Source: Anaerolineae bacterium (lineage in GTDB: Bacteria > Chloroflexota > Anaerolineae > Promineifilales > Promineifilaceae). Taken from it: 64,000 bases of DNA. The notes below the pieces were generated by a model. It was not told where the DNA came from and searched no databases. It was given only the letters and a program-made list of their open reading frames with translations. The stretch lies in the NCBI GenBank assembly GCA_023382655.1, contig JAHDWK010000005.1:62001-126000 (forward strand). Reading direction: 5' to 3'. This document shows positions 38,795 to 47,544 of the stretch, piece after piece; the stretch's first letter is position 1; each line of letters begins with the position of its first letter. The position numbers and the translations under genes were made by a program.

Positions 38795-39973
38795 TTATTG
38801 GTTGGTTTCCACACATTCTTGCAATTGCACATGCCGCATCCCGCTAAAGAGGCACTCCAGGGCATATGTGCCATCGGCCGCTGTGGCCCGCATCCACACG
38901 TAGCTACCCTGTTGGGCCAGGTGGCTGAAGTGGGGCCGTTCATCGCCGAACCGGGGGGCGCGGGCTTGCAGCCAGGCCAGCCATGTTTCGTCTGCCTGGG
39001 GCAGGCAGCGCGGGGGGCAATCCTCTGGCAGCGGTGCGCCGGTAAGCAGGGTGTAAAAGCCATCGGTGTACGGCCGTGATGCATCCGCACAAAAACTGAG
39101 GTAATTGGCCTGCACCTCACTGGCATACACCTGGCATTGCAGCCACACGCCGCTGTCAAACAGCGCCACCACCGTAATAAGCAGCCCTGCGGAGTCCACC
39201 TCGCCCACCAACAGCGTATATGGCCCTTCCAGTTGGTCACGCACCCCGTTCAGGGCACTGTAATTAAAGCCTTCTTGTTTGGATAGAGCAAACAAATCCC
39301 CATCGTAATCGCGTACCGTTTCAATGCCCCGGTAAACAAATCGCATGGCCTGGCGTGGGGCGCTGCCCCTATGATCGGGCATGGTGTAAGCGCCCCAACC
39401 GGCTAACAACATCGGCAGCAGCAGCGCCAACAGCACCCACCCACTCAGCCGCCCCTGTGGACCAAGCTGGTTATAAGCCCGCCCTAACCGCAATTCTTGC
39501 AAGATCGCCAAAACAAACAAGAGAAATATAAGCAGCATCCCGGCCACCGGGAAAGCCCACCAAATGTTTCTGGCGGGAACCGGGTAAACAGGCAGGCCAC
39601 GGAAAGGCGTATCGTTGAGCCACACCAGCCAGTTGAAGGTGAGCGCCGGTATGTAACCGAGGATGAGGGTGATCAGTACGGCCGTGGCCAACCAGCTAAA
39701 CACCGTCACTACCCCAAGATTCAGGCGAGCAGTCAACCAGCTAACCAGCGTACATAGCAGCATGATGAGCAGTGAGGAGACAATGACGCCGCTGTACACA
39801 TAACGACCGGGCAGATCATATAATTCGGCCAGCTTTGGCGCCCAATATCCCACAGACACCGCCAGCCCAATTAAAAGGCCGTTTAAGAGGGCTACACGGC
39901 CGTAGCCGGGCAACCGGTTTGTCTCCGGTGTATCAAAAATGGAAGATTGTTTTAACGGCTGTGTCGGAGCCAT
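38795..39973 (-). CDS. Polytopic membrane protein of unknown function with exported C-terminal domain
   Basis: A 392-residue protein. Five or six TM segments lie in residues ~27-215 (VALLNGLLIGLAVSVGYWAP, VIVSSLLIMLLCTLVSWL, LATAVLITLILGYIPAL, FPVAGMLLIFLLFVLAIL, GWVLLALLLPMLLAGWGAY). A C-terminal ~175-residue soluble domain follows, with RFVYRGIETVRDYDGDLFAL and several Cys residues (SGVWLQCQVYAS, CADAS, CPPRCLP). No family is recognised. It overlaps the cytochrome gene by 22 bases, so it is translationally coupled. Confidence 0.72.
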   Translation of the reverse strand: MAPTQPLKQSSIFDTPETNRLPGYGRVALLNGLLIGLAVSVGYWAPKLAELYDLPGRYVYSGVIVSSLLIMLLCTLVSWLTARLNLGVVTVFSWLATAVLITLILGYIPALTFNWLVWLNDTPFRGLPVYPVPARNIWWAFPVAGMLLIFLLFVLAILQELRLGRAYNQLGPQGRLSGWVLLALLLPMLLAGWGAYTMPDHRGSAPRQAMRFVYRGIETVRDYDGDLFALSKQEGFNYSALNGVRDQLEGPYTLLVGEVDSAGLLITVVALFDSGVWLQCQVYASEVQANYLSFCADASRPYTDGFYTLLTGAPLPEDCPPRCLPQADETWLAWLQARAPRFGDERPHFSHLAQQGSYVWMRATAADGTYALECLFSGMRHVQLQECVETNQ

Positions 39974-40665
39974 AACACACCACCAAATGCGAGAATGAGT
40001 ATAACCAGACCACCTGTCAGCCAGCCCAGTCTATTGTTAGCGGGGGTGGGTGTAGGTGCAGGTGACGGCACGGCCGTTTCCGTACTCGTCTCCGGCGTCA
40101 CTTCCATATACGCCGGGTTGAGAACGATTGTTGATAAATCGGCCTCTGTCAAAGCCACGCCATCTGAAAGGCCGCGCGCCCGTGCCAGGAAAGCGGCAAT
40201 CGCCAGATACTCGGCATCCGTCAGGCTGCCGGGAACTTGCCGGGGCATCGCCGCCCGCATAAAGATGTAGACCTGGCTCATGGTGCCATAATTAGCCAGA
40301 CTACCCGCACCAATGACTGCGGGAATGGTAGGGGGCAGGGTGAAGCCATCTTCATACGGCCGTTCCCCATGACAGCCGGAATTCCAGCAGTATTGATCCT
40401 CCGGTGGATATTGCGCCCGCCAATCATCATCCGGTGCATCAGTGAGACCCTGCCCCCAGTCGCCGTGGCAAGGCTGGCAATGCAGCCAGTAAAGCTGCGC
40501 CCCATCATCAGCCATCGTGGGGGCAGCTACGGTGGGGGGAGCGGCTAACCGGTCAGGGGTAGGGGTAGGTGTGGTCTGGGCTGACAGTGGTCGGGTCAGG
40601 CTCAAAAGGAGAAGGACAACGGCCGTTACCCAACACCCGACCCAGAATAGTTTAGTCTGGGTCAT
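39952..40665 (-). CDS. Membrane-anchored cytochrome c with one CXXCH and one CX4CH motif
   Basis: About 237 residues from ATG 40665, inside the end of the upstream gene. A signal segment (VTAVVLLLLSLTRPLSA) leads into a Thr/Pro linker and a class I-like cytochrome domain with CQPCH (Cys63, Cys66, His67). A second cysteine-His set, CWNSGCH (Cys93-X4-Cys98-His99), is atypical. Met129, Met136 or Met140 could be the axial ligand. A second Thr/Pro linker and a C-terminal TM (LVILILAFGGVLWLRHSR) complete the protein. It should face outside and carry electrons. Its operon partners are of unknown function. Confidence 0.85.
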   Translation of the reverse strand: MTQTKLFWVGCWVTAVVLLLLSLTRPLSAQTTPTPTPDRLAAPPTVAAPTMADDGAQLYWLHCQPCHGDWGQGLTDAPDDDWRAQYPPEDQYCWNSGCHGERPYEDGFTLPPTIPAVIGAGSLANYGTMSQVYIFMRAAMPRQVPGSLTDAEYLAIAAFLARARGLSDGVALTEADLSTIVLNPAYMEVTPETSTETAVPSPAPTPTPANNRLGWLTGGLVILILAFGGVLWLRHSR

Positions 40666-41695
40666 AGGTATTGATTTCACCAATCAAAGCAGCTATCAGC
40701 GCCGCCCAGGAAGCGGTTTGCGGTTCCAGTTCCGGCAAATCCGCCTGTATCTCTTCCAGAAACGGCCGTGTCCCTTGTAAATGCTCTGGCAAATCGGCCA
40801 GCACCACGTCCATACGCGCCCCCATTTCGGCCCGGCGCGGCTCTGTTAAAATCCGGTTCAGGAAATCACCCGCCCCATCAAGCGAGTCACCTGAATCTTG
40901 TTCCAGCAGTTCTGTGGCCTCTTCAATTTCTGCATCCGTAAAAAGCTGGAACAGAAGCTCTCCATCCAACATATCGTGGATGAATTTCTCCTGAGCCATC
41001 CTGATCATGCTATTCAGATAATCGCGCAAACCAGGAACATCATCTATCCGTTGTTGGGCAGCCTCTTCATCAAACGGTCCCTCATCTTTATCATCCGGCG
41101 TCATAAGCAGCGGGCCGGCCTCAATGCTCTTGGTGGCAATCGTATAGATCAAACCAGGATAAAAATCGGTTTCCTCATCTCCCTTCATTTCCAGGATGAA
41201 CTGCACAGCGCTGGTCTGCCACAATTTCTGTTCATTGCCGCTATCCCGGAAACGGGTGCGGGCTGTTTCCGCCCGTTCGAGCAGGGTTTCCCGGAACTCG
41301 TCGGTAAACAGTTCCGGCAAAATTTGTTCCACAATCTCAAAGAATTTTTCACTGCGCACCTCTTCAGGTAGGGCAAAATAATCATCGGCCGCGAGGCCGT
41401 TTTCTTCCATCGCGGCCACAAAGAGCATAAACGCGGTAGTTGGCAGAAAAAACAAGGACATGAATTCCGGTTCATGTACCAGTTCATCACTGTCCACGGC
41501 CAGTTCCATAACTGCCGCCAGTCCCTTTTCCAGGTCGGGCCGGCCGAAAAACGGCCGTAAATCCTCCATCAACTGCCAGTTTATCTCCGGCGCTTCCGGT
41601 TCCTGCCAGCCCGTGCGGCGGCGCAGTCGGTTCTTTTGCTGCTGTTTTTGTAGTTTTTGCTCCTGCCGAGACAACTTTTTCTTCTTACCAGCCAT
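40652..41695 (-). CDS. Cytoplasmic acidic protein of unknown function
   Basis: A 347-residue soluble, helix-rich protein. It has a very basic N-terminal tail (MAGKKKKLSRQEQKLQKQQQ) and an otherwise acidic body (for example ADDYFALPEEVRSEKFFEIV and AEIEEATELLEQDSGD). No motif or membrane segment is recognised. It is the first gene of the minus-strand operon leading to the cytochrome. The downstream ATG lies within its last codons. Transcribed divergently from the solute-binding-like gene at 41787. Confidence 0.72.
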   Translation of the reverse strand: MAGKKKKLSRQEQKLQKQQQKNRLRRRTGWQEPEAPEINWQLMEDLRPFFGRPDLEKGLAAVMELAVDSDELVHEPEFMSLFFLPTTAFMLFVAAMEENGLAADDYFALPEEVRSEKFFEIVEQILPELFTDEFRETLLERAETARTRFRDSGNEQKLWQTSAVQFILEMKGDEETDFYPGLIYTIATKSIEAGPLLMTPDDKDEGPFDEEAAQQRIDDVPGLRDYLNSMIRMAQEKFIHDMLDGELLFQLFTDAEIEEATELLEQDSGDSLDGAGDFLNRILTEPRRAEMGARMDVVLADLPEHLQGTRPFLEEIQADLPELEPQTASWAALIAALIGEINTYDPD

Positions 41696-41786
41696 GGGTT
41701 TACAATCCTCAAACTTGTGGTTTAATGAAACGGATTATACCCGGCAACTCACCATTTCTAAAAACCAGACAAGGGGGCGACAAACG

Positions 41787-43709
41787 ATGGGCAACCAGTT
41801 TCACTGGCAGGTAGATGAAAACGACAATGAACCGGCCATAGGGGATGAAGAGAAGAGGCGGCACGGCCGTAACCGTCGCTTCTGGTTCGTCATCTTCTTT
41901 ATTCTGGCGTTCATCCTCATCGGGGCGTGGGGGGCAGTGCGCTGGCAACTGCACCGTGCCCAAGAGAGCCTGCGCCAGCAGGTGCAGGCGGCACTAGAGC
42001 TCGAGCAAACGGCCGTCTACAACGGCGATGGCGACCTTTTCTTCTCCCTGCAAGGCCCGGATCCCGCCTGGTGGGCCGCCCAACTTCATCCCCACAATCT
42101 GGCCCGCACCCGCGCCAGCCGCCAGGTGACAAACGTCGAAGCGGTGGGGGAGATGTTTTGGGCAAATATCACTTGGACGGCCGATGAATCAGGGCAGGGC
42201 TACCAGCAAGTGGCCTTCTTCCAGCCGGTCAACGGCCGTCTCCTGCACACTGCCACCGACCCCGCCTACTGGGGTCGCAATTTCCGCCTGGAAACTGCCT
42301 GGGGGCGTCTGGATTACATGGAAGTGGATACCCCCTGGGTGGAAGAAATCGCCGCTTTTGTCGCGGCCGTCATTGCCGAGACTTGCCCGGCTGGTTGCCT
42401 GCCGGACGCCCTGCCGTTGACGTTGGCGGTCACGCCGGATGGGTCGGACACGGCCGTGCCCCACCGCTTACATATCCCCTCACCGCGTCTGCTGGCGCTG
42501 GACGCCGCCGGGCAGCCCGCCGCCCCCTTCTGGGACGAACTGCGCCACCGCCTGCAACTCTACCTCACACCCACCACCATCCGCTTTGCTGTGCCCCCAG
42601 AAATAGCGCAGATGGCCGATTATGAAGCGGCAGCCCAGGCGTTCATGGCCGCTCACCCTCACATCACCGTAGAAATTATGCCCCTGGCCGATCCCACATC
42701 CGCCGACCTGCTGGCTTATGACGGCGCTGCTTTTCCGCTAACGGAGGCGCTGCTGGCTTCCGGCCAGATTCTAGACCTGACCGATTACGCTCGCAGCGAC
42801 CCCGACTTTGCCCCCGCCGACTTTTATGAACAAATCTGGCAGGGTGGGGAGTGGCACGGCCGTACCTGGTTCCTGCCCTACGCCGCCGAAATGCCCGTGC
42901 TTTTTTACGACAAAGCCGCTTACCTGGCGGCACAGTACCCCGAACCTTCGCTGCGCTGGACGTGGACTGAACTGCTCCAGGATATGATTATCACCGCCCG
43001 GCCTTACGTCGCCGACCGTCCATCCTGGGGTTTTGTAGACCCCGGCAATGACGCTCTCTTCTCTTTTGCCTATAGCTGGGAGAATGATTGCCACGAACCG
43101 GCGGTTATTCGTTGTGAACAGCCGTTGACGGAGACGGCCGTTATCGCTGCTTTTGTCTGGTATGCGGGCCTGGCTGGCGAACCGGGCCAGATGCCTGACC
43201 TGACCGAAATTCCCGCCCGCGAACGAGAAAATTTGCTGATCAACTGGCAATCGGCCCGCCGCCGCACCGTCATCTGGGTAGATTCGCCGCGCCGCTATGA
43301 GTTTCAGCGGCTGCTGGCCCCATTGGGCGTTACTCTATTCCCCGGCTCCAACCAGTTTGATGGCGTAACGCCGCTGCACATCTCCGGTCATTTCATCAGC
43401 CAGCAGGCGGAAAACCCCCGTGCCGTCTGGGAATGGCTGCGCTTTCTCAGTTTTTGGCCGCCGCGCGCCCGGTTTCGCCTGATTCCGGCACGGCCGTCCG
43501 TAGCCGAATCCAGCCGCTTCTGGCAAACGTTGCCCCGCGAATTGGGCAACCCCATGCGCATCGCTTTCCCCTTTGCCCGCCCCATCAAGTTGGCCGAACA
43601 ACGCTTTTTTACGGAGGAGCAGGTCACAGCCGTGTTGTCTGGCGCGGCAACCCCCGAACAGGCGGCGCAACTGATTCCCGCGCTTGAGTGGTTTGGGGTG
43701 AGCCGTTAA
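41787..43709 (+). CDS. Membrane-anchored extracellular solute-binding-like (family 1) protein
   Basis: About 640 residues from ATG 41787 (AAGGGGG 9 bases upstream). The 109 codons of open frame before it are antisense to the neighbouring gene and are rejected. An N-terminal anchor (FWFVIFFILAFILIGAWGAV) is followed by a ~230-residue unknown part. Then comes an SBP_bac_1-like domain: AFMAAHPHITVEIMPL, ADLLAYDGAAFPLTEALLAS, ILDLTDYARSDPDF, GRTWFLPYAAEMPVLFYDKA (very like maltose-binding-type proteins), and WTWTELLQDMI. A lipobox is absent and no sugar ABC permease adjoins. It may be a sensor or binding component rather than a transporter part. Confidence 0.8.
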   Translation: MGNQFHWQVDENDNEPAIGDEEKRRHGRNRRFWFVIFFILAFILIGAWGAVRWQLHRAQESLRQQVQAALELEQTAVYNGDGDLFFSLQGPDPAWWAAQLHPHNLARTRASRQVTNVEAVGEMFWANITWTADESGQGYQQVAFFQPVNGRLLHTATDPAYWGRNFRLETAWGRLDYMEVDTPWVEEIAAFVAAVIAETCPAGCLPDALPLTLAVTPDGSDTAVPHRLHIPSPRLLALDAAGQPAAPFWDELRHRLQLYLTPTTIRFAVPPEIAQMADYEAAAQAFMAAHPHITVEIMPLADPTSADLLAYDGAAFPLTEALLASGQILDLTDYARSDPDFAPADFYEQIWQGGEWHGRTWFLPYAAEMPVLFYDKAAYLAAQYPEPSLRWTWTELLQDMIITARPYVADRPSWGFVDPGNDALFSFAYSWENDCHEPAVIRCEQPLTETAVIAAFVWYAGLAGEPGQMPDLTEIPARERENLLINWQSARRRTVIWVDSPRRYEFQRLLAPLGVTLFPGSNQFDGVTPLHISGHFISQQAENPRAVWEWLRFLSFWPPRARFRLIPARPSVAESSRFWQTLPRELGNPMRIAFPFARPIKLAEQRFFTEEQVTAVLSGAATPEQAAQLIPALEWFGVSR

Positions 43710-43856
43710 CAGTGAGCGAGTGATAAGGGAAAACCATACCCATCTGGCGCACATCCCTCGGCTTTTGACTTTTACTCCAGATTTGGGGGATTCTGGAGCA
43801 GGTTTACCTGTTCCCGCAAATGTGTGTAAAAATGGCAGCCGTTTGGCTGTCACCAA

Positions 43857-44420
43857 TTAAACGTTGTGTTCTCTGGCGCTGGCAAGGACGCGCTGCGCCT
43901 GGCTGATGTGCAGGGCGTCGTGGTAGGCCAACACTTTGAGGCAATCGCCCAGGTTGAAGTTTACACCTCTGGCGATGGGAATACGGGTGTGAGTCAGGTC
44001 TATGTCCGCCACCCGTTCCAGAAAATCGAGAAACGTCTCTTGCCGGGCCAGGTAATGGTTGAAGGTGGTGGCGTCCAGGGTCACGGCCGTGTCTGGGGCA
44101 ATCTCCGCCGCCGCCGGAAAGCTGTATTTGGGGTTAAACGAAAAATACATGTAAATGCGCCCCCAGAATGAAGGCTGGTAAACATCCCGCAGCAACACCG
44201 GCTGTGGCGCGGCCAGCGCCGCCTCAATTTTAGGCGTGTAATAATCATGTGTCAGGTTTAGATGGTCAAAACATTGCAGGATATTCCATTCTTTCGGCTC
44301 CGGTTGCCACTGCAACTGTGCCAGCGAGAGCGGTTGGAACAGGGCTACCACCTCCCCATTTGCCTGAATCTTCGCCCGCAGGTCTTCCAGAAACAACCCC
44401 TTTTCCATCACGTTAGCCAT
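43857..44420 (-). CDS. DinB-family protein
   Basis: A 187-residue four-helix-bundle protein. The predicted metal His residues are in CFDHLNLTHDYY and in YHDALHISQAQRVL (HxxxH), the DinB/YfiT pattern. AAAGGAG is 10 bases upstream. Some family members are thiol S-transferases (BshD/YfiT-type); most are uncharacterised. It is the last of three minus-strand genes. Confidence 0.88.
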   Translation of the reverse strand: MANVMEKGLFLEDLRAKIQANGEVVALFQPLSLAQLQWQPEPKEWNILQCFDHLNLTHDYYTPKIEAALAAPQPVLLRDVYQPSFWGRIYMYFSFNPKYSFPAAAEIAPDTAVTLDATTFNHYLARQETFLDFLERVADIDLTHTRIPIARGVNFNLGDCLKVLAYHDALHISQAQRVLASAREHNV

Positions 44421-44451
44421 CCGATTCTCACTCCTTTGCGTTCTTCGTGGA

Positions 44452-45021
44452 TCACCACCTGAAATGCGCCCTAATCTGCTGCGCGGCGGCTGCCGGCGTC
44501 AGGTGCGTGTTATCCAGCTTCCAATAATGCCCATCCACCACCAGATCGCCGGCCGAATTCATCTGGTAATTGGCTTCCAGTTCCAGCAGATTCTGTTCTG
44601 ACCAGGCCACATCCTGCTTGCTGGGTTTTTGCGACAGGCGAAATGCTGTTTTGTTACGGGCCAGCCGCTCTTCGAGGGTAGCCTGCAATTCCACAAAATA
44701 AATTGCCGCCCCATGCTGCCGGAAAATATCCACCACGCGCTGCAAAAACTGGTGATCACTTTCCTGGTCAAGCGCCCAGACATACGTGAAAATTAACCCT
44801 GGCAGATCACTTTGGGCCACTTCCTCCATGATCATCTGACGAAACGTTTTTACCAGACGCCAATAAGGGGGCGACCCAAATTCAAAGAACGGCAGCACCA
44901 GTTCAATGGTCATGTGGTTGTGAAACAACTTCATGCCCGTCGAAGCGCTCAGTTCTTTACCTACTGTCATCTTGCCCACTGCTGGCGGGCCAAACAGAAT
45001 CAGCAATTTCTTCTCAGCCAT
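44452..45021 (-). CDS. P-loop small-molecule kinase-like protein
   Basis: A 189-residue protein with Walker A LFGPPAVGKMTVGKEL and a following FHNHMTIELVLPFF. A lid-like region reads ATLEERLARNKTAF. The overall size and strand order resemble shikimate/gluconate-kinase-type AAA_33 proteins. The conserved substrate Asp seen in true shikimate kinase is not obvious, so the substrate is open. It begins 10 bases after the YvlB-like gene. Confidence 0.82.
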   Translation of the reverse strand: MAEKKLLILFGPPAVGKMTVGKELSASTGMKLFHNHMTIELVLPFFEFGSPPYWRLVKTFRQMIMEEVAQSDLPGLIFTYVWALDQESDHQFLQRVVDIFRQHGAAIYFVELQATLEERLARNKTAFRLSQKPSKQDVAWSEQNLLELEANYQMNSAGDLVVDGHYWKLDNTHLTPAAAAQQIRAHFRW

Positions 45022-45031
45022 AGGCGCTTAT

Positions 45032-45655
45032 TTACCCGATATACACCTGCACTTTGTCGCCATCGTCGTCGTCTACGTCAATGGTCATGGGGCGGGCGCC
45101 GGGTTGTTTGAGTTCTTCTTTGGCGGCCGATAAAAAGGCCGAGGCCATGTCTAGTTGGCCGCGTGTCTTTTCATCCACAAAACCATGCGCTACTTTAATG
45201 CCCCATCCCGCCAGCCCTAAGGGCAGGGGGAAACTGATGGCAATACGATGCCCCTCTTTCTCTTGCACGCGCACATGCAGCCAGGCGGCGCGGCGGCTGA
45301 AAAAGGCCAGTAGTGTGGCCAGAAAAGCGAGCATGAAAAAGCTCCATATGCAAATGAAGCTAAAGGTGATGGCCCCTTCGGCCGAGAGGTAGATGGAACG
45401 CAGCCAGAAGCCAAAAAGAACCAGCAATGCCAGACAAACGAGAAAAGGGATTTTCCAAAACTGGCGGTAGCGGTCTAAATCGGGCGGGTCATGGGGGGTG
45501 ATGATGTCGCCGGACAGGGGTGCGGCGTAGGGGTCGGCGGACACGGCCGTATCCTCCGCCTCTTCATCCATTGCCTGCAACAATTCCATGGCCTGGTCGG
45601 CCGTAATCGTACCATCTTGCAGCATTTGTAAAATCTGGCGACGTTCTTCCTTCAT
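45032..45655 (-). CDS. Membrane protein with YvlB/LiaX-N-type (SHOCT-like) N-terminus
   Basis: A 207-residue protein. It starts MKEERRQILQMLQDGTITADQAMELLQAM, the short oligomerisation-type motif known as YvlB/LiaX_N. Two TM segments follow (IPFLVCLALLVLFGFWLRS, ICIWSFFMLAFLATLLAFF) and a soluble tail ending MTIDVDDDDGDKVQVYIG. GGAGGG precedes the start. Relatives belong to envelope-stress systems of the LiaFSR type. First gene of the set YvlB-like, kinase, DinB. Confidence 0.83.
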   Translation of the reverse strand: MKEERRQILQMLQDGTITADQAMELLQAMDEEAEDTAVSADPYAAPLSGDIITPHDPPDLDRYRQFWKIPFLVCLALLVLFGFWLRSIYLSAEGAITFSFICIWSFFMLAFLATLLAFFSRRAAWLHVRVQEKEGHRIAISFPLPLGLAGWGIKVAHGFVDEKTRGQLDMASAFLSAAKEELKQPGARPMTIDVDDDDGDKVQVYIG

Positions 45656-45672
45656 TTAACCCTCCGGTTCTC

Positions 45673-45735
45673 GTAATCGGTGATCCCTAATCCATGTGCC
45701 GTCATCGGTCGGTTGGTTACGGGTTACGCATCACG
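45673..45735. repeat. Word-repeat array (GTAATCGGTGATCC type)
   Basis: Reiterated TAATCGGTGATCCCTAATCC and CATCGGTCGGTTGGTTACGGGTTACG words fill the divergent gap between the YvlB-like gene and the ABC ATPase gene. Confidence 0.7.
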
Positions 45736-45839
45736 AATATGTTAGCACATGCCCGGTATTACGGGAATAGAAACCAGCGATGAGCTGCGTGATTTGGCTT
45801 GACTTTTATAAGTGGGCAAAACGGTTAGAATTGGCAATC

Positions 45840-46793
45840 ATGGAATCTCCCCTTACCGCTAGTGTGCGCGATCTGGCGATTGAAGCGCGCGGTTTACGCA
45901 AGGAGTTTGGCCGCAAGACGGCCGTGGCCAACCTCTCGCTCCAGGTGAAACGGGGCGAGGTTTTTGGCTTTTTGGGGCCAAATGGAGCGGGCAAGACGAC
46001 CTCGGTGAAGATGCTGTTGGGGCTAACGCGGCCCACAGCGGGCACGGCTACCTTGTTGGGCCAGCCATTGGGCAGCCGCCCGGCGCGGGCCAAAATTGGC
46101 TTTTTGCCGGAGCATTTCCGTTTTCATGAATGGCTGACGGCCGTGGAGTTTTTGGATTTGCACGGCCGTTTGTATGGCATGGGCCAGGCGGAACGGCAGG
46201 CGACGATCCCCGATTTGCTGGAACTGGTGGGGTTGCAAGATAGAAGTCAGACGCCGCTGCACGCCTTTTCCAAAGGGATGTTGCAGCGTATTGGTCTGGC
46301 GCAGGCGCTGCTCAACAGCCCGGAACTGGTCTTTCTGGACGAACCAACTTCTGGTTTAGACCCCATTGGGCGGCGGCTGGTACGCGATATTATCAACGGG
46401 CTGCGGCAGGAGAGTACGGCCGTGTTCCTGAACTCCCACCTGCTGAGCGAAGTGGAAAAAACGTGTGACCGGGTGGCCTTTATTCGCCAGGGTGTGGTGC
46501 TGGAAACCATTGATCTGCACAGCTATGCCGCCGAGGCGGTGCAGGTAAACTTGCGCGTAGGGCAGCCCACACCCCAACTCCTGCACCAGTTATCTCAATT
46601 TGGGCAGGGGGTGATGTTGTCGTCGGCGGACGGCCGTATCGCCCTGCAACTGGCCCACGAGGAGCAAATTCCGGCCCTGGCAGCCTGGCTCACGGCGCAG
46701 GGCCACGCCCTGTATGAACTCACGCCGCAGCGCCTTTCGCTGGAAGAGCGCTTTTTGCAAATCATCGGCGGGGATGATGAGGTGGCGGGGTGA
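45840..46793 (+). CDS. ABC-2-type transporter ATP-binding protein
   Basis: About 317 residues from ATG 45840. ATPase motifs are complete: Walker A GPNGAGKTTS, Q-loop region IGFLPEHFRFHEWLTA, signature FSKGMLQRIGLAQALL, Walker B ELVFLDEPTSGLD, H-loop LNSHLLSE. A DUF4162-like tail (LHSYAAEAVQVNLRVG) follows. This is the CcmA/NatA-type exporter class. No permease gene follows before the strand switch at about 47 kb, which is unusual. No ribosome binding site is visible upstream. Confidence 0.93.
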   Translation: MESPLTASVRDLAIEARGLRKEFGRKTAVANLSLQVKRGEVFGFLGPNGAGKTTSVKMLLGLTRPTAGTATLLGQPLGSRPARAKIGFLPEHFRFHEWLTAVEFLDLHGRLYGMGQAERQATIPDLLELVGLQDRSQTPLHAFSKGMLQRIGLAQALLNSPELVFLDEPTSGLDPIGRRLVRDIINGLRQESTAVFLNSHLLSEVEKTCDRVAFIRQGVVLETIDLHSYAAEAVQVNLRVGQPTPQLLHQLSQFGQGVMLSSADGRIALQLAHEEQIPALAAWLTAQGHALYELTPQRLSLEERFLQIIGGDDEVAG

Positions 46794-46818
46794 GCGGGGG
46801 ATGGTGGAACGATGGGAA

Positions 46819-46849
46819 GATTGGTTCAATCGGTCAGATTGAACCAATC
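46819..46849. repeat. Intergenic hairpin, second copy of GATTGGTTCAATC family
   Basis: A perfect 13-bp stem GATTGGTTCAATC/GATTGAACCAATC with a 5-base loop (GGTCA). The stem is identical to the one at 2857-2889, the loop different. The remainder of 46794-47080 holds one ACGGCCGT and no gene I can support. Confidence 0.9.
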
Positions 46850-47080
46850 GGAGGGGATTAAGAGGTGGGTGCGGTGGACGGCCGTCGGTTAATCTCACTC
46901 GTGCGCGTCCCCCGGCCTGCTCATACTCACTGCTATCCTTGCCATAGGCACACCCACCCCGGCCAACATTCCCTCCTGATCAACGTGCGTTAGCTCTTGA
47001 TCAACATTTGATATGAGACTCGGCTGACCGGCGAAGCCGATCAATTTACCGCTCGATGAAAGAGTTAGGCGACACTTGGC

Positions 47081-47419
47081 CTACCATTCGCGTGTAGCGA
47101 TAAGTTCCTCGACATCCGCTTCAAAACTGTACGCACTCGCAATAAATGCGAAGTCGGCCCCAATACTCTCTCGTGCAACAGTTTCAATCTCGCTGCCGTT
47201 TTCCCAAAACTCCTCGCCCAATCGGTTGAACCGCTCTGTGGCAGCGTGTGTCAGCACATAGAGTTCAGCAAGCGATCTCGGCGATTTGGCTTCGATCTCC
47301 TCGCAGAGATCAAGCAGAATAGCCTTCCCTTTGTCTACGAGTTGAAAGGGAAAGTAGTTATCCTCCGCCATATCACGCAAGAACTCGTAGCTTTTCACCT
47401 TTTCGTTTGTTAGCGGCAT
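47081..47419 (-). CDS. DUF5713-like small protein
   Basis: A 112-residue protein from ATG 47419 (GAGGG just upstream). The 100 codons of open frame before it translate an intergenic repeat and are rejected. MPLTNEKVKSYEFLRDMAED, FQLVDKGKAILLDLCEEIEA, ELYVLTHAATERFNRLGEEF and DFAFIASAYSFEADVEELIA resemble the DUF5713 family, of unknown function. The region around it lacks ACGGCCGT and has two cross-species repeats nearby, so it may be accessory DNA. Confidence 0.7.
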   Translation of the reverse strand: MPLTNEKVKSYEFLRDMAEDNYFPFQLVDKGKAILLDLCEEIEAKSPRSLAELYVLTHAATERFNRLGEEFWENGSEIETVARESIGADFAFIASAYSFEADVEELIATREW

Positions 47420-47544
47420 ATTTCCCTCTGGTTGCGGTCGGTCTTCAGACCATATTACCGCCTCATTAGCCGGGTGTGGCGTGGTGAACACGTCAGCAAC
47501 CCTCCATATACATATTGGGGATAATCTTTGTTTCAGCCACGCCT

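Noticed and set aside
41460-41786. 109-codon Ser-rich extension of the solute-binding-like protein
   Set aside because: It is antisense to the start of the divergent acidic-protein gene, and ATG 41787 has its own ribosome binding site followed by a membrane anchor.
45799-45831. Promoter TTGACT...TAGAAT directly before the ABC ATPase gene
   Set aside because: The spacer is 21 bp, outside the usual 16-19 range, and the -10 box would lie only 8 bases before the ATG; not strong enough to call.
46980-47070. Possible integron attC site next to the DUF5713-like gene
   Set aside because: GTTAGGC/GCCTAAC fits one core site, but no second core (RYYYAAC or GTTRRRY) with matching inner boxes was found, and no integrase is present.
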